DNA from: Methylococcaceae bacterium | GTDB taxonomy: Bacteria > Pseudomonadota > Gammaproteobacteria > Methylococcales > Methylomonadaceae | DNA: 52,502 nucleotides | Assembly: GCA_013140705.1 (NCBI GenBank) | Contig: JABFSH010000006.1 | Span: 1 to 52,502 of the forward strand | Direction: 5' to 3' | Part shown: positions 35,701 to 45,446 of the stretch, one piece after another | Numbering within the stretch: the first letter of the stretch is position 1 | Layout: each line of letters opens with the position of its first letter | Translations under genes and position numbers: made by a program | Notes under the pieces: generated by a model | The model's database searches: none | The model's input: only the letters and a program-made list of their open reading frames with translations | Told to the model about the DNA's origin: nothing

Positions 35701-36129
35701 TTATATAACTAAATTTTTTGGCTGCTGCGCCTGATGCTCATGATCAGGACCGGCATAAACTTTCAATTTTTTAAACATCGCACGACCCAGGGGATTATTG
35801 GGCAACATACCTTTCACTGCATTAGTGAGGATACGATCAGGGAAAGTTTTTCTTAATTTACCCAAGCTGACGGTTTTCAGATTCCCTATGTAACCGGTGT
35901 GATGTTGATATAATTTGTCCTTTTCTTTATTGCCGGTCACGCCAATTTTTTCTACGTTGACAACAATAATATAGTCACCGGTATCAACATGCGGCGTATA
36001 TTCTGGTTTATGTTTGCCGCGAAGCCGATGCGCAATTTCAGAAGCCAAACGACCCAGCGTCTTTCCTTCTGCATCAACCACGTACCAATCGCGTCTTACT
36101 TCTGCTGGTTTTGCACTAAATGTTTTCAT
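35701..36129 (-). CDS. rplM: Ribosomal protein L13
   Basis: The 142-aa protein begins with the typical [20 protein letters not shown] and contains [21 protein letters not shown] and [12 protein letters not shown]. It is an early-assembling large-subunit protein. The 122 bases upstream, to the ntrX stop, are AT-rich and should hold the operon promoter; an autoregulatory leader cannot be judged. Confidence 0.98.
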   Translation of the reverse strand: MKTFSAKPAEVRRDWYVVDAEGKTLGRLASEIAHRLRGKHKPEYTPHVDTGDYIIVVNVEKIGVTGNKEKDKLYQHHTGYIGNLKTVSLGKLRKTFPDRILTNAVKGMLPNNPLGRAMFKKLKVYAGPDHEHQAQQPKNLVI

Positions 36130-36251
36130 CGTTACTTCGTCTTTGTGTAAAGGCTCAATAAAAGAGGTGGAATTCTACTAGAGAAATTCAATATTTTCAA
36201 TGTTTATTTATTTAAGCTCATGAAATAAACAATATTAGGTAACACCCGTAC

Positions 36252-37613
36252 TTATAATTTAATATTCAACGAATGTAATTTCCTGTAAAGATGCGTTCGC
36301 TCCATTCCCACAGCAGCTGATAATTTTGCCACGCTACCACCCGTTCTCTCAAAGTGATATTCCAGGTAAGCCTTTTCAAAATGGTCTCTGGCATCCTTTA
36401 ATGGCAAATTGAAAAAATCCGGTACCGATGGCGACGCCAGGACATCATTATTAACTGTTCCCAGGGCCAACTTGACTTCGTCCAATTCGATATCCTCACC
36501 GACACCAAGAATCATCAAGCGCTGAACCAGATTCTTTAATTCCCTAACATTGCCACGCCAACTGTAATTGCGTAAAAAATTTTGCGCTGCCATAGAAAAT
36601 TTTCTAAAGGGTAATTTGTCCTGTTTAACAAAATATTCAACATAGAAATTCAACAAGCCGGGTACATCTTCACTGTGCTCCCTAAGCGAATGAATGTCGA
36701 TTGAAACTTCATTGAGTAAATAATAGAGATCTTGCCTGAATCGACCAGATTTGACTTCTTCTGCCAAATCAATTCGGGTAGAGGCAACTACTTTTACATC
36801 AACATGAACGGCCTCACCACCTCCGACGCGTAAAAAGGAACTGGATGCTAAAGCACTTAACAATCTCAACTGCGTCTCCTTGTCCATGCCTCCAATTTCA
36901 CCTAAAAACAATGTCCCCTTGTGAGCTCGCTCCAGCAAACCGCGATAAATCTTGCCACCGCTTTCTTTACCAAAAAATTCAACTGCGGAATTCTCTGGTG
37001 CAATACTACCTACGGCCACGTCTACAAAAGGGCCATCACGATGAGGACTGTTGTTATGCAAGTAACGCGCATACATTTCCTTACCAACTCCGGCCTCCCC
37101 TACAAACAGCACCCGCGCATCATGCTGCGCCAATCGTTTCAACTGATCCTTGGTTCTTGCTACCGTTGGGCTCTTGCCGACCGGCTCGATATCATGCGCC
37201 AATTGCTGCTTGAGTCCGGCATTTTCCATTTGCAAATTGCTGGCTTCCAAAGCACGCCCAACGATTAATAATAATTTTGCCAATGACAGGGGCTTCTCAA
37301 GAAAATCGTAAGCCCCAAGCCGAGTCGCCTCCACTGCCGCTTCTACCGATCCATGTCCGGACATCATTATGACAGGGCACAGCTTTGATCCTTCTGCAAC
37401 CCATTCCTTCAACAAAGTAATTCCGTCTGTATCAGGCATCCAGATATCCAACAAAATCAAACTGGGGATACTTGTCTTTTTCAAAGCCCGAGCTTCACTG
37501 GCATTTTCTGCCGTCGAAACTTGATAACCTTCGTCTTCCAGGATTTCGCCAACTAGCCGACGAATATCCGGCTCATCGTCAACGACTAAAATTCGCGGGG
37601 TGTTCGCATTCAT
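36252..37613 (-). CDS. ntrX: NtrX-type response regulator with degenerate AAA+ domain
   Basis: The 453-aa protein has a receiver (phospho-Asp D56 in LILLDIWMPDTDG), an AAA+ domain with intact Walker A (GEAGVGKE) and a Fis-type HTH at the C-terminus (GSVAKLSAAVGMERTHLYRKL). The loop that should carry GAFTGA for sigma-54 contact reads SGGKIYRG, and the Walker B that normally is GTLFLDEI reads GTLFLGEI. It therefore probably cannot activate sigma-54 and may act as an ordinary DNA-binding regulator. It is ten bases downstream of its kinase NtrY. NtrYX controls nitrogen and respiratory genes elsewhere; targets here are unknown. Confidence 0.93.
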   Translation of the reverse strand: MNANTPRILVVDDEPDIRRLVGEILEDEGYQVSTAENASEARALKKTSIPSLILLDIWMPDTDGITLLKEWVAEGSKLCPVIMMSGHGSVEAAVEATRLGAYDFLEKPLSLAKLLLIVGRALEASNLQMENAGLKQQLAHDIEPVGKSPTVARTKDQLKRLAQHDARVLFVGEAGVGKEMYARYLHNNSPHRDGPFVDVAVGSIAPENSAVEFFGKESGGKIYRGLLERAHKGTLFLGEIGGMDKETQLRLLSALASSSFLRVGGGEAVHVDVKVVASTRIDLAEEVKSGRFRQDLYYLLNEVSIDIHSLREHSEDVPGLLNFYVEYFVKQDKLPFRKFSMAAQNFLRNYSWRGNVRELKNLVQRLMILGVGEDIELDEVKLALGTVNNDVLASPSVPDFFNLPLKDARDHFEKAYLEYHFERTGGSVAKLSAAVGMERTHLYRKLHSLNIKL

Positions 37614-37623
37614 GTATTGTTTC

Positions 37624-39771
37624 TCAATGTAATAACGCGGGTAACTGAATTATAAAACCCGCACCAACTTTACGGCGGGTATCAACCCAGATAGCTCCGC
37701 CGTGCTCTTCGATTATTTTCTTTACAATTGCCAACCCTAGGCCGGTCCCTTTCGCTTTAGTTGTAACATAAGGCTCAAATATTTGCTCAATTTGTTCATC
37801 CTTGATGCCAGGCCCGTCATCATAAAGAGCGATTTCTATAAAATCTGTATTATTTTTTTGCACTTTGTGTACACTGATTTCAACAATCCCTTTCGCATCG
37901 ATAGCTTCCAAAGCATTTTTTATCAGGTTATGCAATACTTGCCTGACACTCACCGGATCGCCTTTGATCTTCAATAGGCCGGACTCATAATCCGCTTTGA
38001 ACGTGACCTCTGATTTTGATACATAAAGCGTAAGAACCTCTTGCACCAATCCAGCCAAATCGATCTCGGCCGCCTGTTTCATGGAGGGCTTGGCATATTG
38101 CGAAAAATCATCGACCATTACTTTCATTGCCTCAACCTGCTGCACGATGGTTCGTGTAGAACGCTGCAAAATATCCGCATCAGCCGATTCAAGTTTGGAA
38201 GCCAGCTTTAACTGTAACCGCTCTGCCGACAGCTGGATTGGTGTCAATGGATTTTTGATCTCATGAGCCAATCGACGCGCAACCTCACCCCAGGCCGCGT
38301 TTTTTTGCGCCTGAATCAAATCAGTCACATCATCAAAAACAACCACAGCACCAACTCGTTCTCCTTCCTGAGAAAAAAGCGGCGTTCCTCTGCATAACAA
38401 TTCCTGACGGCCATTCGGCCCTAAAAAGGCTATCCGTTGTTGCCAAATATCATCGGCCTGCTCAAGCAAGCGCTGAATCGACTTTAATGGCTCTGCAAGT
38501 TCGGCATAGCCTTGAACAAGTTCAGTCAAGGCCTGGCCGATAAAATGATTGACATGTATGTGAAATATTCTGTATGCCGCTTGGTTTGCCGTGCGAATTT
38601 TATTGCTACCATCAAAACTAATCACGCCCGCTGTTAAATTGGCTAGTATAGTTTCCAGGTAAGCGCGCTGATTTTCCACTTCAAAACCCGCTTGCCGGGT
38701 TTCATCACGAGCAATCGCGATTCGGTGTGTCATTTCATTAAACGATTCAACCAAAAAACCAAGATCATCCTGCGCAATAACCGGCAGTTGTTGATCGTAA
38801 TGTCCGGAAGCGACAGCCTGCGTGCCCTTAACAAGTTCTTTTACTGGCGCTACGATATTGCGGATACTTATGAAGGCCACCCATATCGCAGCCAACAAAC
38901 TCATGAGCAGAACCAATGATAGGGCTAAAGAAAAACTTATTTTTAAGGAGTCCCTCAAAAAATTCATTTCCTGATAACGCACAAAGGCAAATTCGACTGA
39001 ATCCGCCAAATCGGCCATCCTCACCGGCACGGGGTATAAAGCCTGCAAATAACGCGGCTCTTGTGCTTTTATCGTGACAATCACTCTGATCATCAACTCG
39101 TCTTCTCTGACAGGCGCCAATGCAACATATTCACTGTTTTGGCGCAGTTGCAACCAAATATGCTCGTCAGGCAAGCTCGGTAAAATATCACTGGGATTGT
39201 TACTGCTTGATGCGATAATTCGGCCTTGACGCGAAAACAGCGTCATTTCCGATGCACCTGACAAGTCGCGGAGATTCTCAATTTCCAGAGTCACCAGATT
39301 TTCCGACAACTCTTCCAGTTTTTGCGTTAACTGCTGCGTCTGCTTCAAATGCCAACGCATACGCTGGTCCAATGAAGCCTGACTAAGCTCCAGCGCATCC
39401 TCCATGGCCCTATCGATTTCAACATTAAACCAGCTATCGATCCCTTGATGCAAAAACTGCATGGAAAAATAAAACACGATAGCGGCCGGCGCCAAAGACA
39501 GTAAAACGAAAAGCGACACCATGCGCGTCGTTAATCTGGAACCCGCCTCGCGCTTCTTCAATTGCCGAACCATGGAATAAATATTGGCACCGACCAGACC
39601 CAACAATACAACCGAGCCCAAGGTATTAACTAAAAGCAGCCATGAATACATCGCGCTTAATTCTGAAGATTCCTGCGTTGCTGAACTCATTAACTGCAAT
39701 GACAGCAAAATGACGCCAAACAGAAGGAAAATCAAAAGACTGATGGGGGGTTTTATTTTGTCAGTGGCCAT
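37624..39771 (-). CDS. ntrY: NtrY-type sensor histidine kinase
   Basis: I prefer the ATG at 39771 (MATDKIKPPISLL), though one at 39798 inside the upstream gene is possible. The protein (715 aa) has four N-terminal membrane helices with a large periplasmic loop, HAMP (ISIRNIVAPVKELVKGTQAVASG), a PAS-like domain, HisKA with the phospho-His in RRLAHEIKNPLTPIQL, and HATPase_c with HNLIKNALEA, DDGPGI and GTGLGLAIV. It phosphorylates NtrX. The order def-fmt-rsmB-DUF4390-ntrY-ntrX is shared by many gammaproteobacteria. Its start overlaps the DUF4390 gene. Confidence 0.94.
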   Translation of the reverse strand: MATDKIKPPISLLIFLLFGVILLSLQLMSSATQESSELSAMYSWLLLVNTLGSVVLLGLVGANIYSMVRQLKKREAGSRLTTRMVSLFVLLSLAPAAIVFYFSMQFLHQGIDSWFNVEIDRAMEDALELSQASLDQRMRWHLKQTQQLTQKLEELSENLVTLEIENLRDLSGASEMTLFSRQGRIIASSSNNPSDILPSLPDEHIWLQLRQNSEYVALAPVREDELMIRVIVTIKAQEPRYLQALYPVPVRMADLADSVEFAFVRYQEMNFLRDSLKISFSLALSLVLLMSLLAAIWVAFISIRNIVAPVKELVKGTQAVASGHYDQQLPVIAQDDLGFLVESFNEMTHRIAIARDETRQAGFEVENQRAYLETILANLTAGVISFDGSNKIRTANQAAYRIFHIHVNHFIGQALTELVQGYAELAEPLKSIQRLLEQADDIWQQRIAFLGPNGRQELLCRGTPLFSQEGERVGAVVVFDDVTDLIQAQKNAAWGEVARRLAHEIKNPLTPIQLSAERLQLKLASKLESADADILQRSTRTIVQQVEAMKVMVDDFSQYAKPSMKQAAEIDLAGLVQEVLTLYVSKSEVTFKADYESGLLKIKGDPVSVRQVLHNLIKNALEAIDAKGIVEISVHKVQKNNTDFIEIALYDDGPGIKDEQIEQIFEPYVTTKAKGTGLGLAIVKKIIEEHGGAIWVDTRRKVGAGFIIQLPALLH

Positions 39772-40331
39772 AAATATTTGTCGCTGGATAAATACCATTG
39801 CGAATTCAAATAAGCTATTGGACGCAACGGCAATGGCAACGCCTCGCGATCAAAAATAATCTTCATTTCAGCATAATAACTAAATTCCGGATTAAGCGTT
39901 CTCTTGCCCATGATCGGATAGTTTTGCAGAACTGAAGCCAGCTCAAGCGCCGCCGACAGAGTAGAAAAATTTTCCACGTGCCCCGTACCCTCATTTCTGA
40001 CTCTGTACATATTTAACAAGGCATGGTATTGAATACGATAGCGAATTATTTTATCGACGATGGTCTTATCCCAAAAAAAATCCCGATACTGCCGGATCAT
40101 AATTTGTACATCCCAGAATAAGGGCACTCCACTTTGCAGCGCATCTTTTGCCCCTTCACTCAGGTTATAACTCATTTCTGCAGATAACACATAGCTGTCA
40201 GCACTCAGAGTGAGTTCAGCTTTTTTTATCGACACCCCAAATGCCTGACCATAACAAAAACCTGAAACCAATCCGCACATCAAGCCGCTAAGGAGAAAAA
40301 ATTTAAATTTGCTGGATCTAACCTTCCGCAT
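39753..40331 (-). CDS. DUF4390 periplasmic protein
   Basis: The 192-aa protein has an N-terminal signal sequence (FKFFLLSGLMCGLVSGFCYG) and then a beta-rich periplasmic domain (KAELTLSADSYVLSAEMSYNLSEGAKDALQSGVPLFWDVQI), the DUF4390 family. It is nearly always encoded before ntrY, which suggests a periplasmic role linked to the kinase's sensory loop; this is an inference. It follows rsmB by 25 bases and overlaps ntrY by about 19 bases. Confidence 0.85.
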   Translation of the reverse strand: MRKVRSSKFKFFLLSGLMCGLVSGFCYGQAFGVSIKKAELTLSADSYVLSAEMSYNLSEGAKDALQSGVPLFWDVQIMIRQYRDFFWDKTIVDKIIRYRIQYHALLNMYRVRNEGTGHVENFSTLSAALELASVLQNYPIMGKRTLNPEFSYYAEMKIIFDREALPLPLRPIAYLNSQWYLSSDKYLWPLTK

Positions 40332-40356
40332 ATCGGCTCTCTATGGAACCAGGAGC

Positions 40357-41673
40357 TTATTCATGTTTTCTGAGTCTTGCGTAATAAAAGCCATCCATGT
40401 TCGACTCTCCGGTCAAGATTTGACGACCGCAGTCTCTAACAATCCCCCACTGTGTTTCAATCGAAACCTCCTCTGCATCTGGATGTTTGGCTAAAAAAGC
40501 TTTGATTTGCTGTTCATTTTCCAGCTTAAAAACAGAACATGTCGCATAAAGCATAACACCACCCGGCGCCAGTAAAGGCCAGATGGCATCGAGTAATTTA
40601 CTCTGCAACAACTGTAAAGTCGGAATATCCTCGGCACGGCGTAATATTTTGATATCCGGATGGCGACGGATAACACCGGACGCCGAACACGGTGCATCGA
40701 CTAATATTCGATCAAACTGCCTGCCATCCCACCATGCTTCAGGCTTGGTTGCATCAGCAACAATTAGATGAGCCTGCAATCCGAGTCGCGCCAGATTCTC
40801 AGTAACGCGCTGCATTCTGGTCTCGTCAATATCAACAGCAATCAGTTCTTTCAGTTGCGATTGAATTTCAAGCACATGGGCCGCCTTACCGCCGGGTGCC
40901 GCACAAATATCCAGCACACGATGACCGACCTGGACATCCAACAACTCAGCAGCCAATTGAGCACCAGTATCCTGCACTGAAACAAAACCGGCATCAAAAT
41001 CTGGCAATTGCTCAACCGGCATCGGATTATCGAGAATAATCGCTGAGCGCGTAAAACCAACCGATGCAGCACTGATACCCTGTACCGTTAGCTTTTTCAA
41101 ATAATCATCACGGCTGGTTTTAGAAAGGTTAACACGCAACGCCATCGGCGGCGGCAAATTGTTAGCCTTCAAGCAATCTTGCGCTTGTTCAGACCAATCC
41201 ATTTGCAACTGCCTGATTATCCAGTCAGGATGACTAAGCGCCGAAGTTTCCGAAGCATCGACCTTAGCTTCAAGATTATCCTTGTCGCGCAAATAGCTTC
41301 TGAGCACCGCATTGACTAACGCTTTTGCCCATGGTTTTTTATGAACAGCCAAAACCGTTTCGGATACTGCAGCGTAAGGTTTGACTCTCATGTAGGCTAG
41401 TTGATACAAACCAACCAGAAGCAATGACTTTACCTCAAGATCCTTGATGGGCTTGCTCACCAGAACCGTCACAATGGAATCAAGCCGATGATATTGTCGG
41501 CAAACACCATAACAAAGAGCCTGAATGAAGGCTTTATCGTTCGACTCCCAGGTTTTGCCAGTCTTTGTATCGGCCACCGTCCGATGAAATACACTGTCCA
41601 ATGCCGCCGTTAATGAATCCCCCTGCTGCACCACCCGAGTCACCACGCGTGCCGCAACTAATCTCGTATTCAC
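40357..41673 (-). CDS. rsmB: 16S rRNA (cytosine-967-C5)-methyltransferase RsmB
   Basis: The 438-aa protein has an N-terminal NusB-like RNA-binding domain (about 1-140) and a class I methyltransferase with VLDICAAPGGKAAHV (SAM site), DAPCSASGVIRRHPDIK (first catalytic cysteine) and YATCSVFKLENEQQ (second, methyl-accepting cysteine). The two cysteines are the hallmark of RNA m5C enzymes. It lies between fmt (7 bases) and DUF4390. Confidence 0.96.
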   Translation of the reverse strand: MNTRLVAARVVTRVVQQGDSLTAALDSVFHRTVADTKTGKTWESNDKAFIQALCYGVCRQYHRLDSIVTVLVSKPIKDLEVKSLLLVGLYQLAYMRVKPYAAVSETVLAVHKKPWAKALVNAVLRSYLRDKDNLEAKVDASETSALSHPDWIIRQLQMDWSEQAQDCLKANNLPPPMALRVNLSKTSRDDYLKKLTVQGISAASVGFTRSAIILDNPMPVEQLPDFDAGFVSVQDTGAQLAAELLDVQVGHRVLDICAAPGGKAAHVLEIQSQLKELIAVDIDETRMQRVTENLARLGLQAHLIVADATKPEAWWDGRQFDRILVDAPCSASGVIRRHPDIKILRRAEDIPTLQLLQSKLLDAIWPLLAPGGVMLYATCSVFKLENEQQIKAFLAKHPDAEEVSIETQWGIVRDCGRQILTGESNMDGFYYARLRKHE

Positions 41674-41680
41674 AGTGTTT

Positions 41681-42604
41681 TCAACCTAGGGTAATGCCGT
41701 TAACATTATTAGAATTCAGGAAAGCCTCGACGGACATGCGTTTGCCGCCCGGTAGTTGAACCTCATGAAGTCGCAAGAGCCCGCTTCCAGTTGCAACATC
41801 CATATGCTTTTGCAATGAACGAGCAGTACCTGGCTTAAGTTCAGTTTCTTGTTGTATCGCTTCTGCCTGCCAGATTCTGAGCACCTGTCCTTCATAAAGT
41901 GTTTGAGCAACAGGCCAGGGATTCAAACCTCTAACATTTCTGTCTATTTGTTCTGACGATTGCGTCCAGTCAATTGTTGCCTCACATTTTTCGAGCTTAG
42001 CGGCATATGTGACCTGGGTTTCATCCTGCTTATTCGCGACTACTGTCCCTATCTCCAGTTGAGTCAGGATTTTTGATAAACCTACTGCACCTAATTCGGC
42101 TAATTTGTCGTGCAAAACACTGGCCGTATCGTGAGCTTCAATGACACATTCTTCCTTGTGCAACATATCACCGGCATCCAGTTGACGAGCAATCTTCATG
42201 ATGGTCACCCCGGTTTTTTCGTCGCCCGCCATAATGGCCCGTTGAATGGGGGCAGCTCCGCGCCAGCGCGGCAAAAGTGAAGCGTGAACATTGATGCAGC
42301 CCTGCTTGGGCACATCCAATACCGCTTGGGATAAAATCATGCCGTAAGCGACCACCACCATCAAATCAGCACCCAATGCGACAATATGCTGAACATCTTC
42401 TTCTGCCTTCAAGGTCAGCGGTTGAAAAACCGGAATGCCCGATGCCAAAGCCAACGTCTTTACGGGGCTAATGTGCAAATGACGTCCTCTGCCTGCAGGA
42501 CGGTCGGGTTGGGTATAAACGGCACAGACTTGATGCTTGGATGCCAATAACATCCTTAAAGTCGGCACGGCGAACTCAGGTGTCCCCGCAAAAATGATCT
42601 TCAT
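41681..42604 (-). CDS. fmt: Methionyl-tRNA formyltransferase
   Basis: The 307-aa protein has [38 protein letters not shown] (formyl-folate binding with the catalytic Asn-His-Asp set nearby) and [18 protein letters not shown]. It formylates initiator tRNA. It overlaps def by four bases (ATGA), the usual def-fmt pair. Confidence 0.97.
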   Translation of the reverse strand: MKIIFAGTPEFAVPTLRMLLASKHQVCAVYTQPDRPAGRGRHLHISPVKTLALASGIPVFQPLTLKAEEDVQHIVALGADLMVVVAYGMILSQAVLDVPKQGCINVHASLLPRWRGAAPIQRAIMAGDEKTGVTIMKIARQLDAGDMLHKEECVIEAHDTASVLHDKLAELGAVGLSKILTQLEIGTVVANKQDETQVTYAAKLEKCEATIDWTQSSEQIDRNVRGLNPWPVAQTLYEGQVLRIWQAEAIQQETELKPGTARSLQKHMDVATGSGLLRLHEVQLPGGKRMSVEAFLNSNNVNGITLG

Positions 42605-43113
42605 GCCGGACTATGTTCCATTTTATGAATTTTTTCCAGTTTCTTTTTGATACGCTGACGCTTTAATGGCGAAATATAATCAACAAATAATTTGCCATTC
42701 AAATGATCGATTTCGTGTTGCACGCAAACGGCCAGTAAGTCTCTGGCTTCAAACTCATAAGTTTGTCCGTCCCTGTTGAGTGCTTTTACCCGGATATGTT
42801 CTGCACGCTTTACTTTTTCAAAGAAGCCAGGCACCGAAAGACAACCTTCTTCGGATTCCTCTACGCCATCCTTTTCAATTATTTCAGGATTAATCAAATA
42901 AAGTGGAGTATCTTTATTTTCACTGACATCAATTACAATAACACGCTGATGGACATTAACCTGCGTTGCGGCAAGCCCAACTCCACGCGATTCATACATG
43001 GTTTCAAGCATGTCATCGGCCAATTTTTTGATTTTGTAGTCAACCGTTTCGACTTTTGCGGCTTTTTTTCGCAACCGTTCATCCGGAAACTCGAGAATGT
43101 TCAGAATACTCAA
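42601..43113 (-). CDS. def: Peptide deformylase
   Basis: The start is taken as TTG at 43113, because GGAGAG stands six bases before it and the protein then begins [18 protein letters not shown] as in the family; a GTG 4 codons upstream (43125) has no such signal. The 170-aa enzyme has all three metal motifs: [17 protein letters not shown] and QHEIDHLNG. It removes the formyl group from new proteins. The gene is divergent from a lysM gene across 95 bases. Confidence 0.95.
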   Translation of the reverse strand: MSILNILEFPDERLRKKAAKVETVDYKIKKLADDMLETMYESRGVGLAATQVNVHQRVIVIDVSENKDTPLYLINPEIIEKDGVEESEEGCLSVPGFFEKVKRAEHIRVKALNRDGQTYEFEARDLLAVCVQHEIDHLNGKLFVDYISPLKRQRIKKKLEKIHKMEHSPA

Positions 43114-43141
43114 GAATCTCTCCACTAAATAATTGAAACTG

Positions 43142-43175
43142 GAATTCTATATGAATTCATCTAAACTTTGAATTC
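43142..43175. promoter_or_regulatory. Cluster of GAATTC palindromes between def and lysM
   Basis: Three GAATTC palindromes (43142, 43153 and 43170) occur within 34 bases, the middle one extended to ATGAATTCAT. They lie 29 bases before the def start and 34 before the lysM gene start, where the divergent promoters must be. It may be an operator or a chance feature of AT-rich DNA. Confidence 0.35.
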
Positions 43176-43208
43176 ATGCAGACTAAAAAAGAACTGGCAG
43201 GAATCAAC

Positions 43209-44330
43209 ATGACTTTTCGATCATTCCCAGGATTCATTATTGCTTTGATCTTCAGCACAACGATTTGCGCTGAAGAACTCCAAATTAATCCATCTCATCC
43301 TAATCAATACACCGTTGTAAAAGGTGACACTTTGTGGGATATCTCAGCCAAATTCCTGAATCATCCATGGCAATGGCCGGAACTTTGGAAAAACAATGCT
43401 CAGATTGGCAACCCAAATCTGATTTACCCCGGGGATACAATTTATTTTTCCATTGTTAATGGCAAAGCGCAGCTTAGTCTAACCCGAAATGAGCAACTCT
43501 ATTCATCGTTATCAAAAGCAAATGGCCCCTGTGTTCTTAAAGAAGATGATTTAAAACACGGTCGAACTGAATTCCTGACATCAGAAGACGGCAAATTGTT
43601 GCCTTGCATTCGGGAAATACCTATTAAAGAGGCAATCAGCTTAATTCCATCGAGCGCAATTGCCAAATATCTATCCAGCCCCAAAGTAGTTAGTGAAAAT
43701 GAACTTAACAATTCTCCCTATGTAATAGGTTTCGCGGGTGAGCATCTGCTTGCCGGCATGGGTGATAGGGTCTACGTGCGTGCAATTGATTCGTCAGACT
43801 CCTTTTCCTATACGACTTATCGAAAAGGAGATACCTATACCAATCCGGAAACAGGTGAAATACTTGGTTATGAGGCCAAGTATGTCGCCGACATGAAACT
43901 GGAGCAAGCCGGCGATCCAGCGACACTTTTGATAACAAAAGCAAGCGGGGAAATTCGTATGGGCGATCGAATCATGCTTAGCCCGGAAGAAGATATAAAC
44001 TTAAACTACTTCCCCAAGCCACCCGAACAAAAAATTCTCGGCAGCATTATCAGTGTTCTTGGTGGCGTTTCTCAGATCGGCCAGTATAATGTTGTTGTAA
44101 TAGACAAAGGCGTTCAGGATGGCATACAGATTGGTCATGAATTGGATATTTACAAACGGGGAAAACTTACTCGCGACCCCTACACAACTCAAAAAGACGC
44201 TGCCGTTAAACTACCCGATGAACAAGCCGGGACTTTGATGGTTTTTCGCCCATTTGAACGCATAAGTTATGCGTTGGTGATGAAGGCTCATCATGCCATC
44301 CATATTTTAGACAAAGTTCAAACTCCCTGA
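43209..44330 (+). CDS. LysM-domain protein upstream of dprA
   Basis: The ATG at 43209 is preferred since AGGA stands seven bases upstream and a signal sequence follows (MTFRSFPGFIIALIFSTTIC). The 373-aa protein has a LysM domain at about 40-85 (YTVVKGDTLWDISAKFLNHPWQWPELWKNNAQI, then NPNLIYPGDTIYF) and a large beta-rich C-terminal part. It is the LysM protein that precedes dprA-smg-topA in many gammaproteobacteria and probably binds peptidoglycan in the periplasm. Its TGA overlaps the putative CTG of dprA. Confidence 0.9.
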   Translation: MTFRSFPGFIIALIFSTTICAEELQINPSHPNQYTVVKGDTLWDISAKFLNHPWQWPELWKNNAQIGNPNLIYPGDTIYFSIVNGKAQLSLTRNEQLYSSLSKANGPCVLKEDDLKHGRTEFLTSEDGKLLPCIREIPIKEAISLIPSSAIAKYLSSPKVVSENELNNSPYVIGFAGEHLLAGMGDRVYVRAIDSSDSFSYTTYRKGDTYTNPETGEILGYEAKYVADMKLEQAGDPATLLITKASGEIRMGDRIMLSPEEDINLNYFPKPPEQKILGSIISVLGGVSQIGQYNVVVIDKGVQDGIQIGHELDIYKRGKLTRDPYTTQKDAAVKLPDEQAGTLMVFRPFERISYALVMKAHHAIHILDKVQTP

Positions 44331-45433
44331 ATATTAAATCAGATCAAACGCACCAAGATTTAAAATACTGGCTTGCGTTACTCCGCACGCCAGGCATCGG
44401 TTGCCGAACGTTTCAAAAAATACTCGGCACCTTTACTCCATTTGAGTTCTTATCCGAATCCTCTCAGGCACTATCGGCATTAGGATTGAAACATGAACTC
44501 ATTCATGCAATCAAAAATCCAGACTGGACTGCTATTGACAACGATCTGGCATGGCAAGAACAGCCAAATAACACCATCATTATCTTTAATGATCCGCTCT
44601 ACCCCCCACAGTTAAAAGAAATCTCCGACCCACCACCCGTTTTATTCGTCTGTGGCCATACTGATATCTTATCTTATCCTCAAATTGCCATGGTAGGCAG
44701 TCGCAATCCCTCCACACAGGGAAAAGAAACCGCTTTTAACTTTGCCAAAGCCTTGTCACAATCAGGGTTCGTTATCACCAGTGGCTTGGCCTTGGGTATT
44801 GATGCCGCTAGCCATGAAGGTGCATTGGGGGCCAACGGATACACTATAGCCGTTGCAGGGACGGGCTTGGACCATGTTTATCCTGCCATTCATAAAAATT
44901 TGGCCACAGAAATTACCCATTCCGGCGCCCTGATTTCAGAGCTACCACTAGGCACAAGTGCTAAAGCTAACCATTTTCCAAGACGCAACCGTATCATCAG
45001 CGGTCTTTGCCAAGGATTACTGGTTGTTGAGGCGGCTAAACAAAGTGGCTCCCTGATTACCGCCAGAATGGCATTGGAACAAAATCGTGAAGTTTTTGCT
45101 ATTCCGGGTTCGATCCACAACCCATTAGCCCGAGGTTGTAACGCATTAATTCGAGAAGGAGCAAAGTTAATAGAAACTTATCAAGATATTCTTGAAGAAT
45201 TAAGCTATTATAATCAAATAGATGCAAACAACCCACACGCCGACTCGCAATCAATGCTTGACCTGGAGCAACAAACATTATTGAATTTAGTCATGTTCAG
45301 CCCAACTTCTATTGATAATCTGGTTGAAAATACCGGTATACCTGTCGAATTGATTTCGTCAACGTTGCTATATCTTGAATTGCAAGGTTACATAGAGGCA
45401 GTCCCCGGCGGCTGCTATACTCGAATAAAATAA
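44327..45433 (+). CDS. dprA: DNA-processing protein DprA, likely CTG start
   Basis: The 368-aa frame starts at CTG 44327, which overlaps the lysM stop (CTGA). Homology to DprA begins soon after (LKYWLALLRTPGIGCRTFQKIL, a helix-hairpin-helix-like start) but no ATG, GTG or TTG is found in frame before TTG 44486, which would cut 53 conserved residues. The Rossmann core is VGSRNPSTQGK, SGLALGIDAASHEGAL, and the ELPLGTSAKANHFPRRNR loop, followed by a C-terminal winged helix. DprA loads RecA on incoming ssDNA during transformation. It is followed by smg after 13 bases. Confidence 0.9.
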   Translation: MNIKSDQTHQDLKYWLALLRTPGIGCRTFQKILGTFTPFEFLSESSQALSALGLKHELIHAIKNPDWTAIDNDLAWQEQPNNTIIIFNDPLYPPQLKEISDPPPVLFVCGHTDILSYPQIAMVGSRNPSTQGKETAFNFAKALSQSGFVITSGLALGIDAASHEGALGANGYTIAVAGTGLDHVYPAIHKNLATEITHSGALISELPLGTSAKANHFPRRNRIISGLCQGLLVVEAAKQSGSLITARMALEQNREVFAIPGSIHNPLARGCNALIREGAKLIETYQDILEELSYYNQIDANNPHADSQSMLDLEQQTLLNLVMFSPTSIDNLVENTGIPVELISSTLLYLELQGYIEAVPGGCYTRIK

Positions 45434-45446
45434 CCAACAAACTATT

